From Mycteria americana (Eukaryota > Chordata > Aves > Ciconiiformes > Ciconiidae), in contig NC_134367.1 of NCBI RefSeq assembly GCF_035582795.1, positions 40,981,062-41,045,061 on the forward strand: a DNA stretch of 64,000 bases. The letters run 5' to 3'. The notes beneath the pieces were generated by a model. It made no database searches. It saw only the letters and a program-made list of their open reading frames with translations, and was not told the DNA's origin. Of this stretch, positions 1 through 13,300 are shown piece after piece (the stretch's first letter is position 1; every line of letters starts with the position of its first letter). The translations under genes and the position numbers were made by a program.

Positions 1-1360
1 CCATCAGCCCAGGGGTGTGTTTGCCACCATTCAGCAATGGATGAAGTGGGCAGTGACTCCACCAGCGTGAGTATGCGGGAGATCATCTTCCCCCAAAACC
101 AGCGCTTGCTCCAGCAGATCGCTAGGTGAGAAGCAGATCAAACTGATTTCAAACATGGAGTACCTCTCACATGGTCATTAAGAGGAAGACTTGCTGGACA
201 GTCTCCATGAAACCTCAACACTGTTTTGGATTGGTATTTCCTACCAAGGGCGCAAGCAGTGCCAACGTGACAAAAGACAACTAGGAGTAAGGGCTCCAGC
301 TGCTCCTCTAACATTGCTAGGACAGCCTCCAGAATAAATTTCCAGCTCTTGCAAACTCCTACTGGATGTATCTTTTATGCCAAGGCCTCTGGAAAGGACC
401 TGAACTGGAGGAGGGTTTGGCCCTTCATCTGTGCTGTGTAGAACCCAGCAATAAATTACTCTGATATGAAGGTCTAATACAGTTAATAGAGCATATAAAA
501 CTGTCTACTGTGTTTCATCATATTTAATTTGCTGCAGCAACCTGCAGCTATCCAAGCTGTTTCAGCCTCCCTTTTACAACCCTCCGGTGCCCTGAGAGAT
601 GCTCTCCCAGCCGAGGAGTCCCTGTGTCACCAGCACCTCTGCGTTGACAGAGCGGTGCGATGCCTCCATTCAGCTGCTTCTCACCCTCCAACATGGTCCC
701 AAGTGAAGCAGCTCTCTCACCACTGTGGGGAGAGCCAGGAGGGACCCCATGGCCTGGCCATTCCTGCAAAGAGTGGGCAAGCAGGAGGGCAACCCAGCCT
801 CTGGCAGCCCACAGCTGCAACGTCTTCTGGGGCATGAGCTTTGGGAGTGCTTGGGCTGTGCGGCAGGTTGGTGCATCTCTCTAGGGATTTCTCACGTTTT
901 GTGGTTTGTGAGGGATATGATTCACTACTCCAGCAGCCTGCTGTGCTGCCTGTGCCCCGTGATAGTGCTTAGCAGGAGAGCAGTGACTCACCGGTCCCCC
1001 CAGCCCACAGGATGGTGGGACTTTGCTTCTCGCAGGGGCTGGGGTATTGCAGGGTCCAGTTCATGCCTCCCAGCCTTTGGTCAAATGTGCCTCAGCTCGG
1101 GGCACGTGGCTGTGGCAAAACAGGGGTGTTGGGATGAAGGGAACAGACCTACCTCAAGCTTATCTAAGAAAAGCCACTGTTACGTTGTATGCCTGCCCAG
1201 ACAAGGTGTGGTACTGATGCTGCTGTTCATCAATTTAAAGTTGTTCCGTTTTTTCTAAAAACCTTTCCTAGGTAGACAACGATTTCCTTTTTAAACTAGG
1301 ATAGGTTGAGATGACTGGTTCACTCATGTATTTTCTTGTAATGTATGTAACAGTGGCTGT
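1..1360. other. Left edge, no supported gene
   Basis: No gene can be supported here. The first 124 bases are open in frame 1 and end at a donor-like AG/GTGAGA, so they could be the end of an exon running in from the left, but I do not recognise the peptide. An open frame of 177 codons at 725-1258 has an uneven composition rich in Trp, Cys, Ser and His with no domain, and looks accidental. Confidence 0.5.
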
Positions 1361-1430
1361 GCTCATAGAGTCATGCATCATGTAGGTTGGACCTCCAGAG
1401 GTCATCTAGTCCAGCCTTCTTCTCCAACTG
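1361..1430 (-). mobile_element. CR1 retroposon 3' end fragment
   Basis: This short stretch reads, in antisense, like the 3' end of the avian CR1 non-LTR retroposon: a degenerate 'catagagtcat' tail, then 'taggttgga', 'cctccagaggtcatctag' and 'tccagcc'. Only about 70 bp survive, so it is a 5'-truncated and diverged copy with no coding capacity. The call rests on recalled wording of the CR1 tail. Confidence 0.75.
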
Positions 1431-4400
1431 TAAAATACGGGTTAGTCACCTGCAAGCATGTCATGCCATGTGAAGGATCACGTGAAATGACTTTTCAGGA
1501 GATTGCAAGGTGTGTTGGGAAAGAGAGCAGCTGAGACATTAGCCAGTGCCACCAAGGATGCTGCGGCTGGAGGCAAGGGAGAATGGGGGACAGCCACTAC
1601 ATAGCAATCAGAGATTGCCTCCAAACCTCCCATGTCCTTCCTCAGTGTGTCTGGGTGGTGCAGGGCCAGAACAAGCTCCAGGCAGAAGGTGGCTGTACCT
1701 TGGACCTGCTGGGCGAGTCCTCAGCATGACAGGGCAGATTGAGTGCCCTGAGCTCTGGGACAAATGTGCTGATGGGATGGTCTATTTGAGAAAGGCCGTT
1801 AAAAAATGTGTTGGTTTCCCATTTCTGCCCAGGTTGTTCAGATAATCTCTTTCCTCTGATAAAACAGTGATTCGCAGCCCCTGATCCAGCAGGGGTGGAG
1901 CACTCCTGCGAAGGCCAGCCGGGATTCCCACGGGTCTGGAGTGTGAGTAGGTAGAAGGAGGGTTACCAGCAGAAATGTCTGGGCACTGCTGCCCCAAATA
2001 CTACCTCAGCTGCCCCTACCTCTCCCTCCCTGAGTGTAGTCTACATGCTCTCAGCCCAGCACAGACTCCCTGCATCTGGATGGCACCAAGCAGCTCCCTG
2101 AGCGTCCACCACCATCTCTGATGTCCCATCTCGGCTCCACAATAAGGTGATGGGTTGCAATAATGCTAGACATGAGCGCACTTTGGTCTAAGGGTACAGG
2201 TGAGGGAAATAGGAGTACATATAGCTAGAGATATTATAGGTAATGTATTCCAAGTCTAGCACTACTGGTGCCCATCAAAGAGACAAAAAAAAATCTCGTA
2301 TAAAGTATTTCCAAAGAACTTTTACAGTGTCCCAGCCCAGTGATCAGTACAGTGGTATGGAAAGCATCCTGCAGCACATTTATTTGTGTGGTGGCTGCTC
2401 TCACCTGGGCCAGGTTAAAAGGATTATATCCCAACAGAAGGTAAATGAGAGCTCTCCTCACCAAGACGTGCCCCATAGCTACTCAGCTGGAAAGCAGGGA
2501 TCCTACTCATGCCTTTCAGTCAATACAAAGCATGCTGCTGAACTTCTGGGAACTGTTTTTTCACTTAAATTAATTGATGACCATAATTAACACATGAAAT
2601 ACTTTAAAACACTTATTTTGCGTAAGCAGTGACTTACAATCATTGTCATGCGAGCATGTCCTGTGGCTAGCCTTAGATGACAGGCATAATTTGAAACTAT
2701 TTCTTGTCCACTCTGCGACCTAACCATGAAAGGGGACAGAGTGAATACAGAAGTGTGGAAAGAAAGGATTGCAACAGTAAATGGAGAGCAATTAGTGGAA
2801 TGCCTACAAACTGGGTGTAGGTGCCTCATCTCTGCGTTTTGCAGCTCTTGCAAGGGTGTTGCCTTCAGTTTTGGGCAAAGGCTTTAGCCTCCCACTGCAG
2901 TGGACAGCTGTCACTACAACTTTCCCTGCACTCGTTGCATTTGCAGGCTGTGATTTTGGCCATACCCCAGCAGTGCAAAATGCAGCATTGAGCATTGCAG
3001 CATGGGCACAGCGCCGGGGCTGACAAGACTATGAAGGCAGCAGCTAGAAAACTCTACAGTGTCCCATGCTCTAGAATAAGAAGAGCATTTTTGCTGCAGT
3101 AAGAGTCAACATTAGCTGCTATAGGAAGTGTAATTGCTCACTTCCAGGTTTGGTTATTGATTGCCAGTACAGAACATGGTAGGGTCTTAATTCCTGCGGT
3201 TACTGTTAGGGATGGCATGTAAAGTGTAAATTGAGAATGATATATTAGAGATCTTAAGCTGGGAAAGGGATGAAGACTTTATCTGCTTTTTGGAGTCTGA
3301 TCTTGAGTCAAGATCAGATTGTCAATGATTGATTGTCAATACCAGTTTGGAGGATGCTAAGTATTGGTAGTGAGTTTATGGAGTTACCACACCCTGAAAA
3401 CTAGATAGTTTTGCGAATTAACTTTTCACATTTGTAGTAGTGGTCAGAATAATGCACTCCCATGAGACATCATGTAAGGAACTAAGTACACTCTGGCAGA
3501 TAATGGGTGTGAATATATGAAACCAACACATCTGAGGATATCTGGAAGTTTAATTATCTGGAAGTTTAGTTAATCTCTACTGACAACTGACAGAGGAAAG
3601 ACGTTTTGTGTTCCATAACTGTAGACATGTTTCCTTGTGTGCCACTGGTCTTCAGTAACAAAGTTGGCAAAAGTAATAGCCCTAGAATAAAACAAAAACT
3701 TTCTTTTGTAAGTCAAAGTTTCATGGAGCTCTTGCTTGTAACATCACAGCACAGAAGTACCCACAAGCAGCATTTTCAGGCTGCATTTCATAAATGCAGT
3801 CCACTTCTACACAGAGCAGACAAATGGATATATGATGTTTGTGGTAAAAAAACAAATGAAGGGAAAAGAAAAGCAATGCTAAAATGATGCTAAAAGATGG
3901 CCCATCGTGGATGCTTCCATTACAAATCTTTCACTGTGTGCTTCATTACTGGGATTTGGTGGTGGTTCTGGCATATTGACACAAAGCAGGTGCATAGGCT
4001 GAAAAAGTAGTTTGAGTTTTCCTCTTTCTGGGTCAATCTCTAGCATTTCTGTGCTGTGTTGTCCAAAGTGGTGGTGCCATTATGGGGCAAGAGTCGACAC
4101 CCGATTAAGAAGATCATTGCTATGGACAAGTCTGATTTCCTGTCTCTCAATTCTCACCCTCTGCAGCTACCTGTATTTCCCCTCTGGGCTGAAAATTCCC
4201 ATGTTTCAGCCTCCGCGTGACTTTTTGCAAGTCTGAGCAAGAATGTCAGCTCCTTCGGTTTTGCTAGCAGGGAAGGAGTTTTATTTCTCCTGCATGGTGC
4301 AAGCACTTGCCCAGCTCAAAAGTGACTGAAGGCAGCAACTTCAAACTGCTGGGCTCTATCCTTCCTAGAGCAGCAGAGGAAGAAACAAGTCAAGCTGAAA

Positions 4401-5260
4401 TAAAAGAGATCATTCAGCTCTAAGTGCTTTGTAGTTATGAGCAATATATTGCCTGCTCACATTGGATTTTTCTGCATATGTTCTTGCAGGTTCTTGCCGT
4501 AGGGCAGTCCAAGAGGGCTAAGCATGTGCAGATCCAGACACCTCATTTCAGGATTCTTCAAGTTATTTCTATTCAGGGTGTCTTGTGGGAGAGCAAGTCT
4601 AAACACCCCATTCATTTCAAGAGGTGCAATAGCAAGGTCCAAGAGGTTAAGAAGAAATGAGGATGACTGTAAAGATACTGAGCTAAACACAAAGGCAGTA
4701 TGAATATCTGCAAGTGTTGGCTTGCTACGGTTTCAGTGATGTGTCACTCCACATAACTGAGGCGGAATGCTTACTCTTTGCCATAGTGCGGTATTCACCA
4801 ACCATTTGTTGGGCAGACCAAACCTCCTCTGGGCACGCCAAGAAGCTGGAATTAATCTCATCACACATTCGCCATCTTAAAGTTAAGAGTCTGTTTTGAA
4901 ATGCTCATCTATGTACCTGCAAGCAATAGAGAGGGATAGGCATCTCAAGCAGGTGGCTCAGCTAATCCTGAAAAGGGGTTTAAGGCAGGAAGGATAAATT
5001 TCTCTCCAGAGATGTCTCCGACTTGTCTTTGACTATAGAAGGAGCCTACACAGCAAGTTTAGACTAGACGCTTAAGACAGAGCTTGCTAAAGGTTGGTAG
5101 GAGGATTCTGACCAAATAGTAATGGTAGCAGCTATTCTATGTGCCCATCAATAAAGCTTGCTCCATCTTGAGTCCAGTGGCTCTAATATCAGATCAAAAT
5201 TGTACATTGCATACTTGACGCTGTAGGTGTCACTGGCCAGACTTCCTGGGTGTACGTGAT
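1431..5260. other. Non-coding interval
   Basis: No gene seen. It holds small oddities only: a 16-bp direct duplication at 3540-3571 (atctggaagtttaatt followed by a near copy), a 13-bp perfect inverted repeat (tcttgagtcaaga) near 3301, and a run of nine A near 2285. All open frames are short and lack recognisable domains. Confidence 0.5.
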
Positions 5261-5264
5261 TGTG

Positions 5265-5470
5265 AAGAGCAGGTGGAGCAATGGATGAAGAAAACCTGGC
5301 CTTCAACCCCAGCTCTTCCAGGACCTCTATGTGTGACTGGAGAAGACACTTCACTTCTCTGCCCCTCAGCTTGTCCATCTATAAAAAGAAACATTGGTAC
5401 TGTTTTACGCTCAGTCAGGATCCTCAGAGCAGTCGTTCACCTCAGTGATGTTGTGAGTGTTGAGAAGTGC
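5265..5470 (+). repeat. MIR-like ancient tRNA-derived SINE
   Basis: The segment follows the order of the amniote MIR element: 'accccagctctt' corresponds to the part after the tRNA B box, then 'tgtgtgactgg' and 'acttcacttctctgcccctcag', then 'cttgtccatctataaaaag', and further on 'gatgttgtgagtgttgag'. It is clearly diverged. MIRs are rare but present in bird genomes. The match is judged from recalled consensus wording, not from an alignment, and the borders are approximate. Confidence 0.6.
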
Positions 5471-8400
5471 TTCTGCTCCTTGCTAGGCACCCGAAGACAT
5501 TTTTCTCTACTGCCTCCCAAACCTGTGTACACAACTGAGTGGTGGTTTGGACATCCTAGGAAATTATATTGGAGTGCCGGACCCTGCAAGACTCATCTGT
5601 TACCCTAGCTTGAAGACGTTGATGCCCAGACTGACAGACAGACTGCCGTGTTCTTCACCAGCTACCAGAAAGCATGCCTAGCCCAAGCCATCTCAAGCCC
5701 TCTCTTTGTCTGAAGACACCAAATGCAGACCACTCACTTATTAAGGTGGCAGAGGCAGGTAAACAGGTATGAGGGAAAATCACCTTTTAGCTACCAGGAC
5801 CTATGTTTTCTGCAAAGGTTTCTCTCACCTTGCACTACCTGTCTGATTATTAATTTAGGAAATGAACTCACACATACATTCTGGGGATCCAGTTCTTCTA
5901 TACCTCTAGTTAAAACTGTCATCAAAGAGGATTTCTGCCTGGGGACAGATATTTCTGTTTATTTCGTAAACCATTCCTCTGGATGTATTGATTTCTGAAT
6001 TCTAAATTCCTCATCATGAGTGGTACCATGTCAGCCCAGAAATAAACTTGTGTAGCAGTGACACAGAACCACAGCAGCTCCTTTTCTTACCCCAAGTTCT
6101 GCTCTGTTACATTGGTATAAAGTCCCAGAGACTCCACTATGTGAACAAGGAATATTTACCTTGCATAAGTTTTGACAGAGAAAAATTTACTCAGTCTGGA
6201 AGGTTTTCAGGACCATCCCATTCAGAAACTAACTTTCCGTCCAGTTAATGTCACTCCGGTCGGTATGTGCTTGCTTTGGAGATAGAGAAGTGTTGCCTAG
6301 TGAGCGGTGTCCATGTCTAACGGAGCAGCAGGTAACGGCCCAGCAGCCGGTCTGAAAAGGATCAGTAGTGTTGTCTGGGTGGATGCTGCCCATCATCTCT
6401 CACTGCAAGCAATGCTGGGCTGGGTTTCAGCTGCAGAGGTGATGGGATCTGGAAAGGGAGATAGCAAGTCTTCCCACATGGGATGAGAAAGCCTCAAACA
6501 CCGCACAAGCGTTGTTCAGCCCTTGCTGGGGCGAACAGGGGTCATGCAATGTCGGCTCCTTTCCTTTTGGCATCTCGGGGGCAGGTGAGTCAGCACAGTT
6601 GTGGCATTCACGATTAGAGATCAAAAATCCCAAGACTTTCAATAACTGTTTAAGGAATAGCGTGCTGGTGATACAATTTCATGGTAATTGTGTATGCAAA
6701 CACACATACATGTACATTTTTAGTCCCTGTATGAATTAGAGAATGTATGCTGTTTGAATTTTACAGAACTGATGCATTTGAAAACATTTTGCTTTGTTAT
6801 ATTCACCTCTGATCCCACAGGAAGTTCTATCCAAGTCTGTATCTACCCAAGCTTCCTGAAGTAGATGTCTGGTAAAGCAAAAGAGAGACACTCTCCATCT
6901 TCTACCCCCTCACTGTCTCCTTCATTTCCTGAGGCAGAGTAAATCAAGGCTTTGCTTGTGCTGATGATTAAAGTACTCTGGTTTATTCCAGAAATTAATA
7001 TTGTTCTTAATGAGAAAAATGTATTTGAAATGCACACAGTAGGTGTGAAATGTATCATGCCTTTAAAAATCAGTCTTCTACCACTGAGACCGGCACCTGG
7101 GGGGAGCAGTGGGGGGGGGATCCTGGTTGATTTGGGGGGGGGCTTTTGTGACCCTTCCCTTGTTAGCACGATATTAATATCTCTTATTTGTTACAAGTAT
7201 CAGCTGCTGCAGCAAAACCCAACCAAGGGCAGGACAAATGTTCATGTAAGCATTCCTCTAGTTAATAAAAGGATATGATGTGCTACTTGTCATAGGATGT
7301 TATTAGTGTGAACCAGTCTTCTGTATTCAGTATAACCAATTTACTACAAAAACGGAAAATAGAAATATGGTATATATAGTATATAGGTGGAAAACAGATG
7401 ACTTCCAGGGGCATTCTGCTGAGAATTAGAGCCAAATACTGTCCTTTCTCTTTCTCCAACATACACACCAACTCCTGCTATCTTAATATACATTACTTCC
7501 AAAAGAGTTTGAGTCATCATATTTTATTACACCTGTTAAAAGACAGCTCAGTCTTTATAGTGGATGAACTTTTCTAATTACTCTGTATTTATGTTGTATT
7601 TGTGGGTTAATTATATTGTGCTTATGGGTTTTGACAGGTAATTACCACTAATTCATATAATGACATGTCTGAAATGCTTGATATTCAATTGTTTTCATAA
7701 TGATAGATTTTGCTTATCTTGTATTTACGTGGTAATTGCTCCAGACATGTAGTTACAGTACCAGTTATGTGAGCTTAGGTGCAACTGAAAGTCTCCAAAA
7801 GCAGAGATATGGTTTAGTTATCCCAGGCAACGGACAAAAATAAACATTTTAGCTTGGTTGTAGGTATCATAAGAGTCTCAGAGAAAAAGTATGCCTTAAT
7901 ATGAAAGCTACAGCTAGAACTAGTTATCGCTAAGGCCCTGAAGAATGTAACTGCAGTATCACAACAGTGGCTGCATTATATGGGTAACCAAAAAATTGTC
8001 CATATGAGCTGTCAGCTCAGCAAGTGTCTGGCATTGATCTATCAGTTCCCATGGCTTCCACTACCAAGAGCAAAGTTCTAGAAATAAAAGCAGTAATTCT
8101 CTTTTTCATGTGATTTTCCAGGAGCTATTGACGGGGTTTAGCTTGAGATTTTTGTTCAAATCGCGGCACAGGGCCTCAGCCCCACGAGCGTTTGCCTTAA
8201 GACTGCAATGGTAGCATGAGTCCAGTTCAAATACAAACTCACGCTACCTTAAATGTGCTGCAGCATCCCTGGACCCTCTTCCCACGTGGCAAACCAAGGG
8301 TGCATCAGGCCACCACGGAGGTCGGAGCTCAGCCAGTCTAATATCTGAATGTCTCTTCATCAGTGGGATTTGCACTCAGGACTTGTGCAAAAGTGTTTTC

Positions 8401-10239
8401 TCATACTAAACGGGAGTCTGTCCTTGACCTTTAGGGTGTTGTACACCACGTGGGCTGTCAGTAATTCGTTTCTCCTGCGCTTGCAGCAAACGCACAGGCC
8501 AGATGGAAATCCCACGCTCGCAGTCCCCAGCAGCAGTCTCTTGCCACCAGCCCAGTGCTTTTCACCAACATGAGACATTTTGCAACATGAGTAAGGACCC
8601 GCAGTGCCTTCTGCTACAATAAAACTATTTGTTCAGTCATACAAAATTTTCCTTTCAAAGCAAGTCTAGAGCCATTGTATGAGTCATCTGCTTTATTTTA
8701 TCAGCGAGAAATTGGGCACATACTCACTAAGGCTTAATCTGAAATCTTGTGCTCACAGTAGAAACATTTCCATTGATTTCAAAGGGTCTCAGATCAAGCT
8801 TCAAGGTCCTTAACACACTATTAAGTTTTAGTCTGTCAAATTTGTTCATTTGGGGCCTTTATGAATTGCAGAGCAGTTGTGTACAGAAGCAAGTCATGTG
8901 GAGATTAAATCAACCCCGTCAACATCAGTCTCCTGACACAGAAAGCAGCAAGAAGCAAATATTGATTTGAAAAACAATGCATGTACAGTGGCATTTAGGT
9001 TGTGTAAAGTGATAGTCTCCATATAAATACAAATAGCACCATTTCCCCAGAGCTGAATAAATGATATTCATCGGTAAATATTTGTGTGTCTTTGACATAT
9101 CTCTAAGCACCAAGATGAGAAATTGAGATGGAAAATGCATTTGCAGGTGAGAATTCAGTGCAGATTTTTCTTACAGTTTTTCTCAACACAGTTGGGAGAC
9201 CTTGAAAAGCAGATGCTTCTTTTTCTAGTTAGTGGTTTAAATGTAAAGTAACAAAACTATAACAGACCACGGCATAATAGGTTCCTGCCAGTAGTTTCCT
9301 GACCCTGGCCCTCATGCCGTGCTACACTGCAGGGCTCCAAGCCTGAAAACACTCCTCAGAAGGAAAACCTAAAGTAGCTAATTAATTTAGGAGTCTCATA
9401 CCCATATTCAGAAAGGATTTATGCAACCGGGAGCTGATGTTTCACTGTCTTTAATGAGAGTTAGGGATTTTATGGACCAGGGTTTCTTTTTGGTGGGTGT
9501 TAAGTGACCTAAGCATCTTCAATAACGTAGCACCTGTATAATGGGCTTTTTCCTCTGTATGAGGAATAACGGCACAGTTCATCAATATGAGGAATAAGTG
9601 CACAGGCAGACTCTTTGGGTAGGAAAGAGAAGATTGAGGGTCCCCCTGATGACAACAGAGGTCTTTAAAACCACAGGTGACAGAGGAAAAGGTGGCTGGG
9701 CAATAACTGTTCACCATAGGGAACGAGTCTTCCCTATGAGGTGCAGTCTTCGAAACATATTTAGGTTCCCTTTAGGCCATAAAACAATGAAGATAAAGTA
9801 GGATTTCAGGCGTGTGCCTAGATATAAGCCCAGTGCATCAGCAGGTTACAGTGCTGCTGGATTTCTAGTGCCGACTCAGCATTTGGGCATCAGAGGCTGC
9901 AGGACAAGTCAATCCTGTTGTCTTTACATGGTCACCTTCTTGCAAACTGCATTTCCCCCCACCCTGCCGAGGCATTAATAAGTGAGGAATTGGACTGTGC
10001 CTCCTGCAGGGTCTGTGTGCAGTACGTGAAGTGTTAGGCTTGCAAACTGCATCGGGCTCTTCAACTCAAAGAGAGTAAAAATAAGGCATGCCAGCTGGAG
10101 AGAAAACCCAAGTGTTCCTTCAGCAACTTTTTCTATTTATATTAGACGTGGTCCTCTTATTCTTCAGGGGAGTTTTTATGATGTTCCAGTGAGGTTCTTT
10201 AATAGTTGGTAAATTAAACAAATTCTCATCTGGGCTCCC
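5471..10239. other. Non-coding interval with AT-rich TAATTA cluster
   Basis: No gene is supported. Notable content is three G runs of 6, 9 and 9 at 7099-7142 and an AT-rich block at 7574-7740 with repeated TAATTA/TAATTG homeodomain-type cores, including the perfect palindrome ggtaattacc at 7637-7646. Open frames up to about 110 codons overlap on opposite strands and look random. Confidence 0.5.
7574..7740. promoter_or_regulatory. Candidate homeodomain-site cluster
   Basis: Within about 165 bp there are at least five TAAT-core sites: ctaattac at 7574, gttaattat near 7607, the 10-bp palindrome ggtaattacc at 7637, ctaattc near 7648, and ggtaattgc near 7731. Clusters like this can mark conserved neural enhancers, but AT-rich DNA gives such motifs by chance. 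Function is inferred only. Confidence 0.2.
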
Positions 10240-10309
10240 TTTCCCATGAAAAGTTGGACTGAATGACCTTTCGAGGTCCCTTCCAACCTGGCCTGTCCTA
10301 TGATTCTTT
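10240..10309 (+). mobile_element. CR1 retroposon 3' end fragment
   Basis: Sense-oriented CR1 tail: 'ttggactgaatgacc', 'tcgaggtcccttccaacc', 'tatgattctttc', the last being the degenerate 8-bp terminal repeat typical of CR1. About 70 bp remain, with no coding part. Confidence 0.85.
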
Positions 10310-13300
10310 CTAACAAAGCATTTTTTTAAAAAAATACTTTTCCCACATAGGATTTTTCTCCAGCAAAATTGTCTTTATTTACAAAATTTTGCAAGTTCTG
10401 CATGACTGCTGTTCTAAAAGGACCATGGGAGGAGAGTCACAATGAGGCAGTTTTGTTTCTAGTTACAAAACAAACAAAACATGTTAGTTCAAAGGATACT
10501 AACCTTCAAAATAGCTTTTATTATTTTAAAAGTTACCATTCCTGAGGCTCTATGGATAGTTCTTCCATTCTCCACATGACTGCAACCTCTGGGGAAGTCA
10601 GTTTAAAAAAAAAAGAGTAAACATTAATCAAAATGAGTTTTGAATAATGGATTTTCTTTTCGTAAGCCCATTCAAAAGGAGAAACAAAGATTTCTTACTT
10701 AGAGAGATTAAACTGTTAGTGACCAAGGGGACACTGAAACATTTTGTCCCTGGATCTATTTTTTAAAGCAAGACAATTTTTTTCAGAAGATAATAGAGCG
10801 AACTGCTCTCCTCCCAAGTCCTCCAGCACCTTCTGTCATTCTCTGTTTCCTTCAACACCAAGATGCTGTCTATGCTATTCCCAGCTAAGAAACGTGGATA
10901 TCTTCAGCGCCGGTCTTCCAGCGTCATGACAGCATGGCCTCTACAGTTAGAATTACCGGCTTTGGTTTTTTTGAAGGCAGATGTGATTGTAGTTTATTTT
11001 GCTTTGGGAAAATGTTGCTGGGACTTGTTATGGATGAATCTACATCTTAGCTGCTGCCTGGCTGACCGAGCGATGTGGCTGCAGGCAGATGCCTGCTCAG
11101 GACCATTCACATGCCATCGGGAGAGAAAACATTGAGGGGCTTCACTTTACAGTTAAACCTTACTAACCAGCTTCACGAATACGTGTCCCTGGGCCACCCA
11201 TCAGTCAAACATCATCCCAAGTGTTGTTCTTCTAAGGAGGGCTGTAAGTGCTGGAAATGGCACGCGGCTCTGCCCTCCCCCCCTTACAAATTACGTGGAG
11301 CGATCGCAGAGCTTAGCTGCCAATGTCTGATACGGTATCTCATTATCCAAGCTGTCCTCCCACCTGTATTTTATCTGATTGCAGGTCTTAGTCATACAGT
11401 CAATGGATAAATAGTCTGAATGGAAGTTCGAGCAGTAGGAGGAAGGACTATGGAGGGCCTCACAGATCCGCCAATACTCAGCACCTGCGCTCTTCTGTTT
11501 TGTGCCTGTGCGTGCGCCTTGCTGAACCATTCAGTAAAACAAAAGGGAAGCACCGAGCAAAACAGCCGGGCCAAAACCAGCAGTGGGTACTGCAGCAGCA
11601 CAAGACCTGGGGTAAAGGTCTTCCCTTGGGACAGCCACCTGTCCCACAACCAGAGGTTTGGGTCCGTCACCAGATCTTTAAAGATTATACATTTTCCTGA
11701 AGCAGGTTTTGTGTTTGTCATCTTTCAAAATCCATAGCAGGGATCAGTGACACGCTCACTCTTATAAAACAACATAGGTTAAGAAAATTAAAAGCTTTAA
11801 AAATTTAGTTTAAAACACAGGAGAAGGAATGTTGGTAACACGGCATCTTGTAAAGGTGCATGTACAAAGACAGATAAAACAGAAAATGCAGAGAAAAGGT
11901 CTTCTTTAGTGGTGAAAATCATTTAGAAATATGAAGTTCAAGTAAGACAGTCTTAACCACAAGTTTTCTAAAGTAAAAAATTAATCAGAGACCAACCTCT
12001 CTATGTGAGACTAACTGCTAAGTGTGAAGGTTGCAAGGGTCAGCAACCTGTGCAGACCATACTCTTCTTCCCAGATGAGAGGTTAAGTGTGTAGGTTACA
12101 TGTCTTCTAAGTCTGGCTATCTACTAAATTAGGAAATCACCAGAGATCAAGAGCCCTTTCTTTGCACTGCAACGAGATCTGCTGATAAGCACAGCTCTGG
12201 AGCAGCCAAACGCTGCTGTGGGGCAATCAAACAAGCTTGCGTACCTCTGTTAACGTAGATGTCCCACGTATCAGGGAAGAGCATGTCAGCTAGCTTTAAT
12301 CAGGTTAACTAACTCACGTAACAAAGCTGTGCAGCTGCAGGGACCAGGAAATCCGTGGAGTGGTGGAGAATTTACCCTATTTCTTGGCAGGGTGAATTAA
12401 CTCATTCAGCACTCCATGCTAATGTAGCATGCTGTTTCTGTTACTCAAGCTAGCTCATTTCAGCGCTTATACAAATAGAGTCTGCAAAACAAATGAACAT
12501 CTTTTTCTTTTCTGCACTGTCAGGCACAGATTTACAGTGAAGGAAGGTTTCTATCTCCATAACTCATCTCTGGAGAAAGAGGAGGCACAGGGAGAAGGTC
12601 TTCCTGACACAACTTGGTGGGAAAGGCAGCACTTCCATATTTTGACAGTGTACAGCTGTACAACTGATTACTATAAATCCTGCCCCAAAAAAGGTTGCAA
12701 TGTCTAGCTACCCATGTGTCCTGGCTCCACAACATGGGAAAATACAGCCTCCGGTGTTCATACGTTTACCATCTCAGGATTTAAGGAGGTGCATGAAAAG
12801 GGGAAGGTGAAGTGAACTACAACGAATGAGCTGAACCTTAAATCAGTATTTTGTGTAGTATAAAACAAAAGGGACTTTTAAAATGTGCAGTGCTAAGGCT
12901 CTAAAGTGTTATGAGAAGTGATGATGAGTTTTAAAATTATTTTTTATTCAATAGTCTTTTTAAAGCAAGTTATTATAAGTTTAGAGTATTATTTATTACA
13001 AATTGTTACAACTAGAGTAGGCGTCTACTCTAGTTGTTTACGAGAAATCTGGGTCTTTTACCACCACAGAGAATTTTATTTATGTCTGACTACAGACAGG
13101 ATGAAATCTGCATTGAGTCCTAGTTTGTATCACATTGCAGCTCAGCAGCATCTTACGAGCTTTCGCTGCCTAAGATTTACTAATTTTTTATTGAAAGCAG
13201 ATAAAAATGAGTAATCATCTGTGAATGATAATTATACCACTGCTTGTGGGAGGAAGCATGGTTTGAAGATTGTCACTAATTATTGTTTCTCATTTGCATG

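Noticed and set aside
725-1258. A 177-codon plus-strand frame
   Set aside because: Composition is Cys/Trp/Ser/His-rich without domain, it overlaps frames on both strands, and it lacks any splice or family support.
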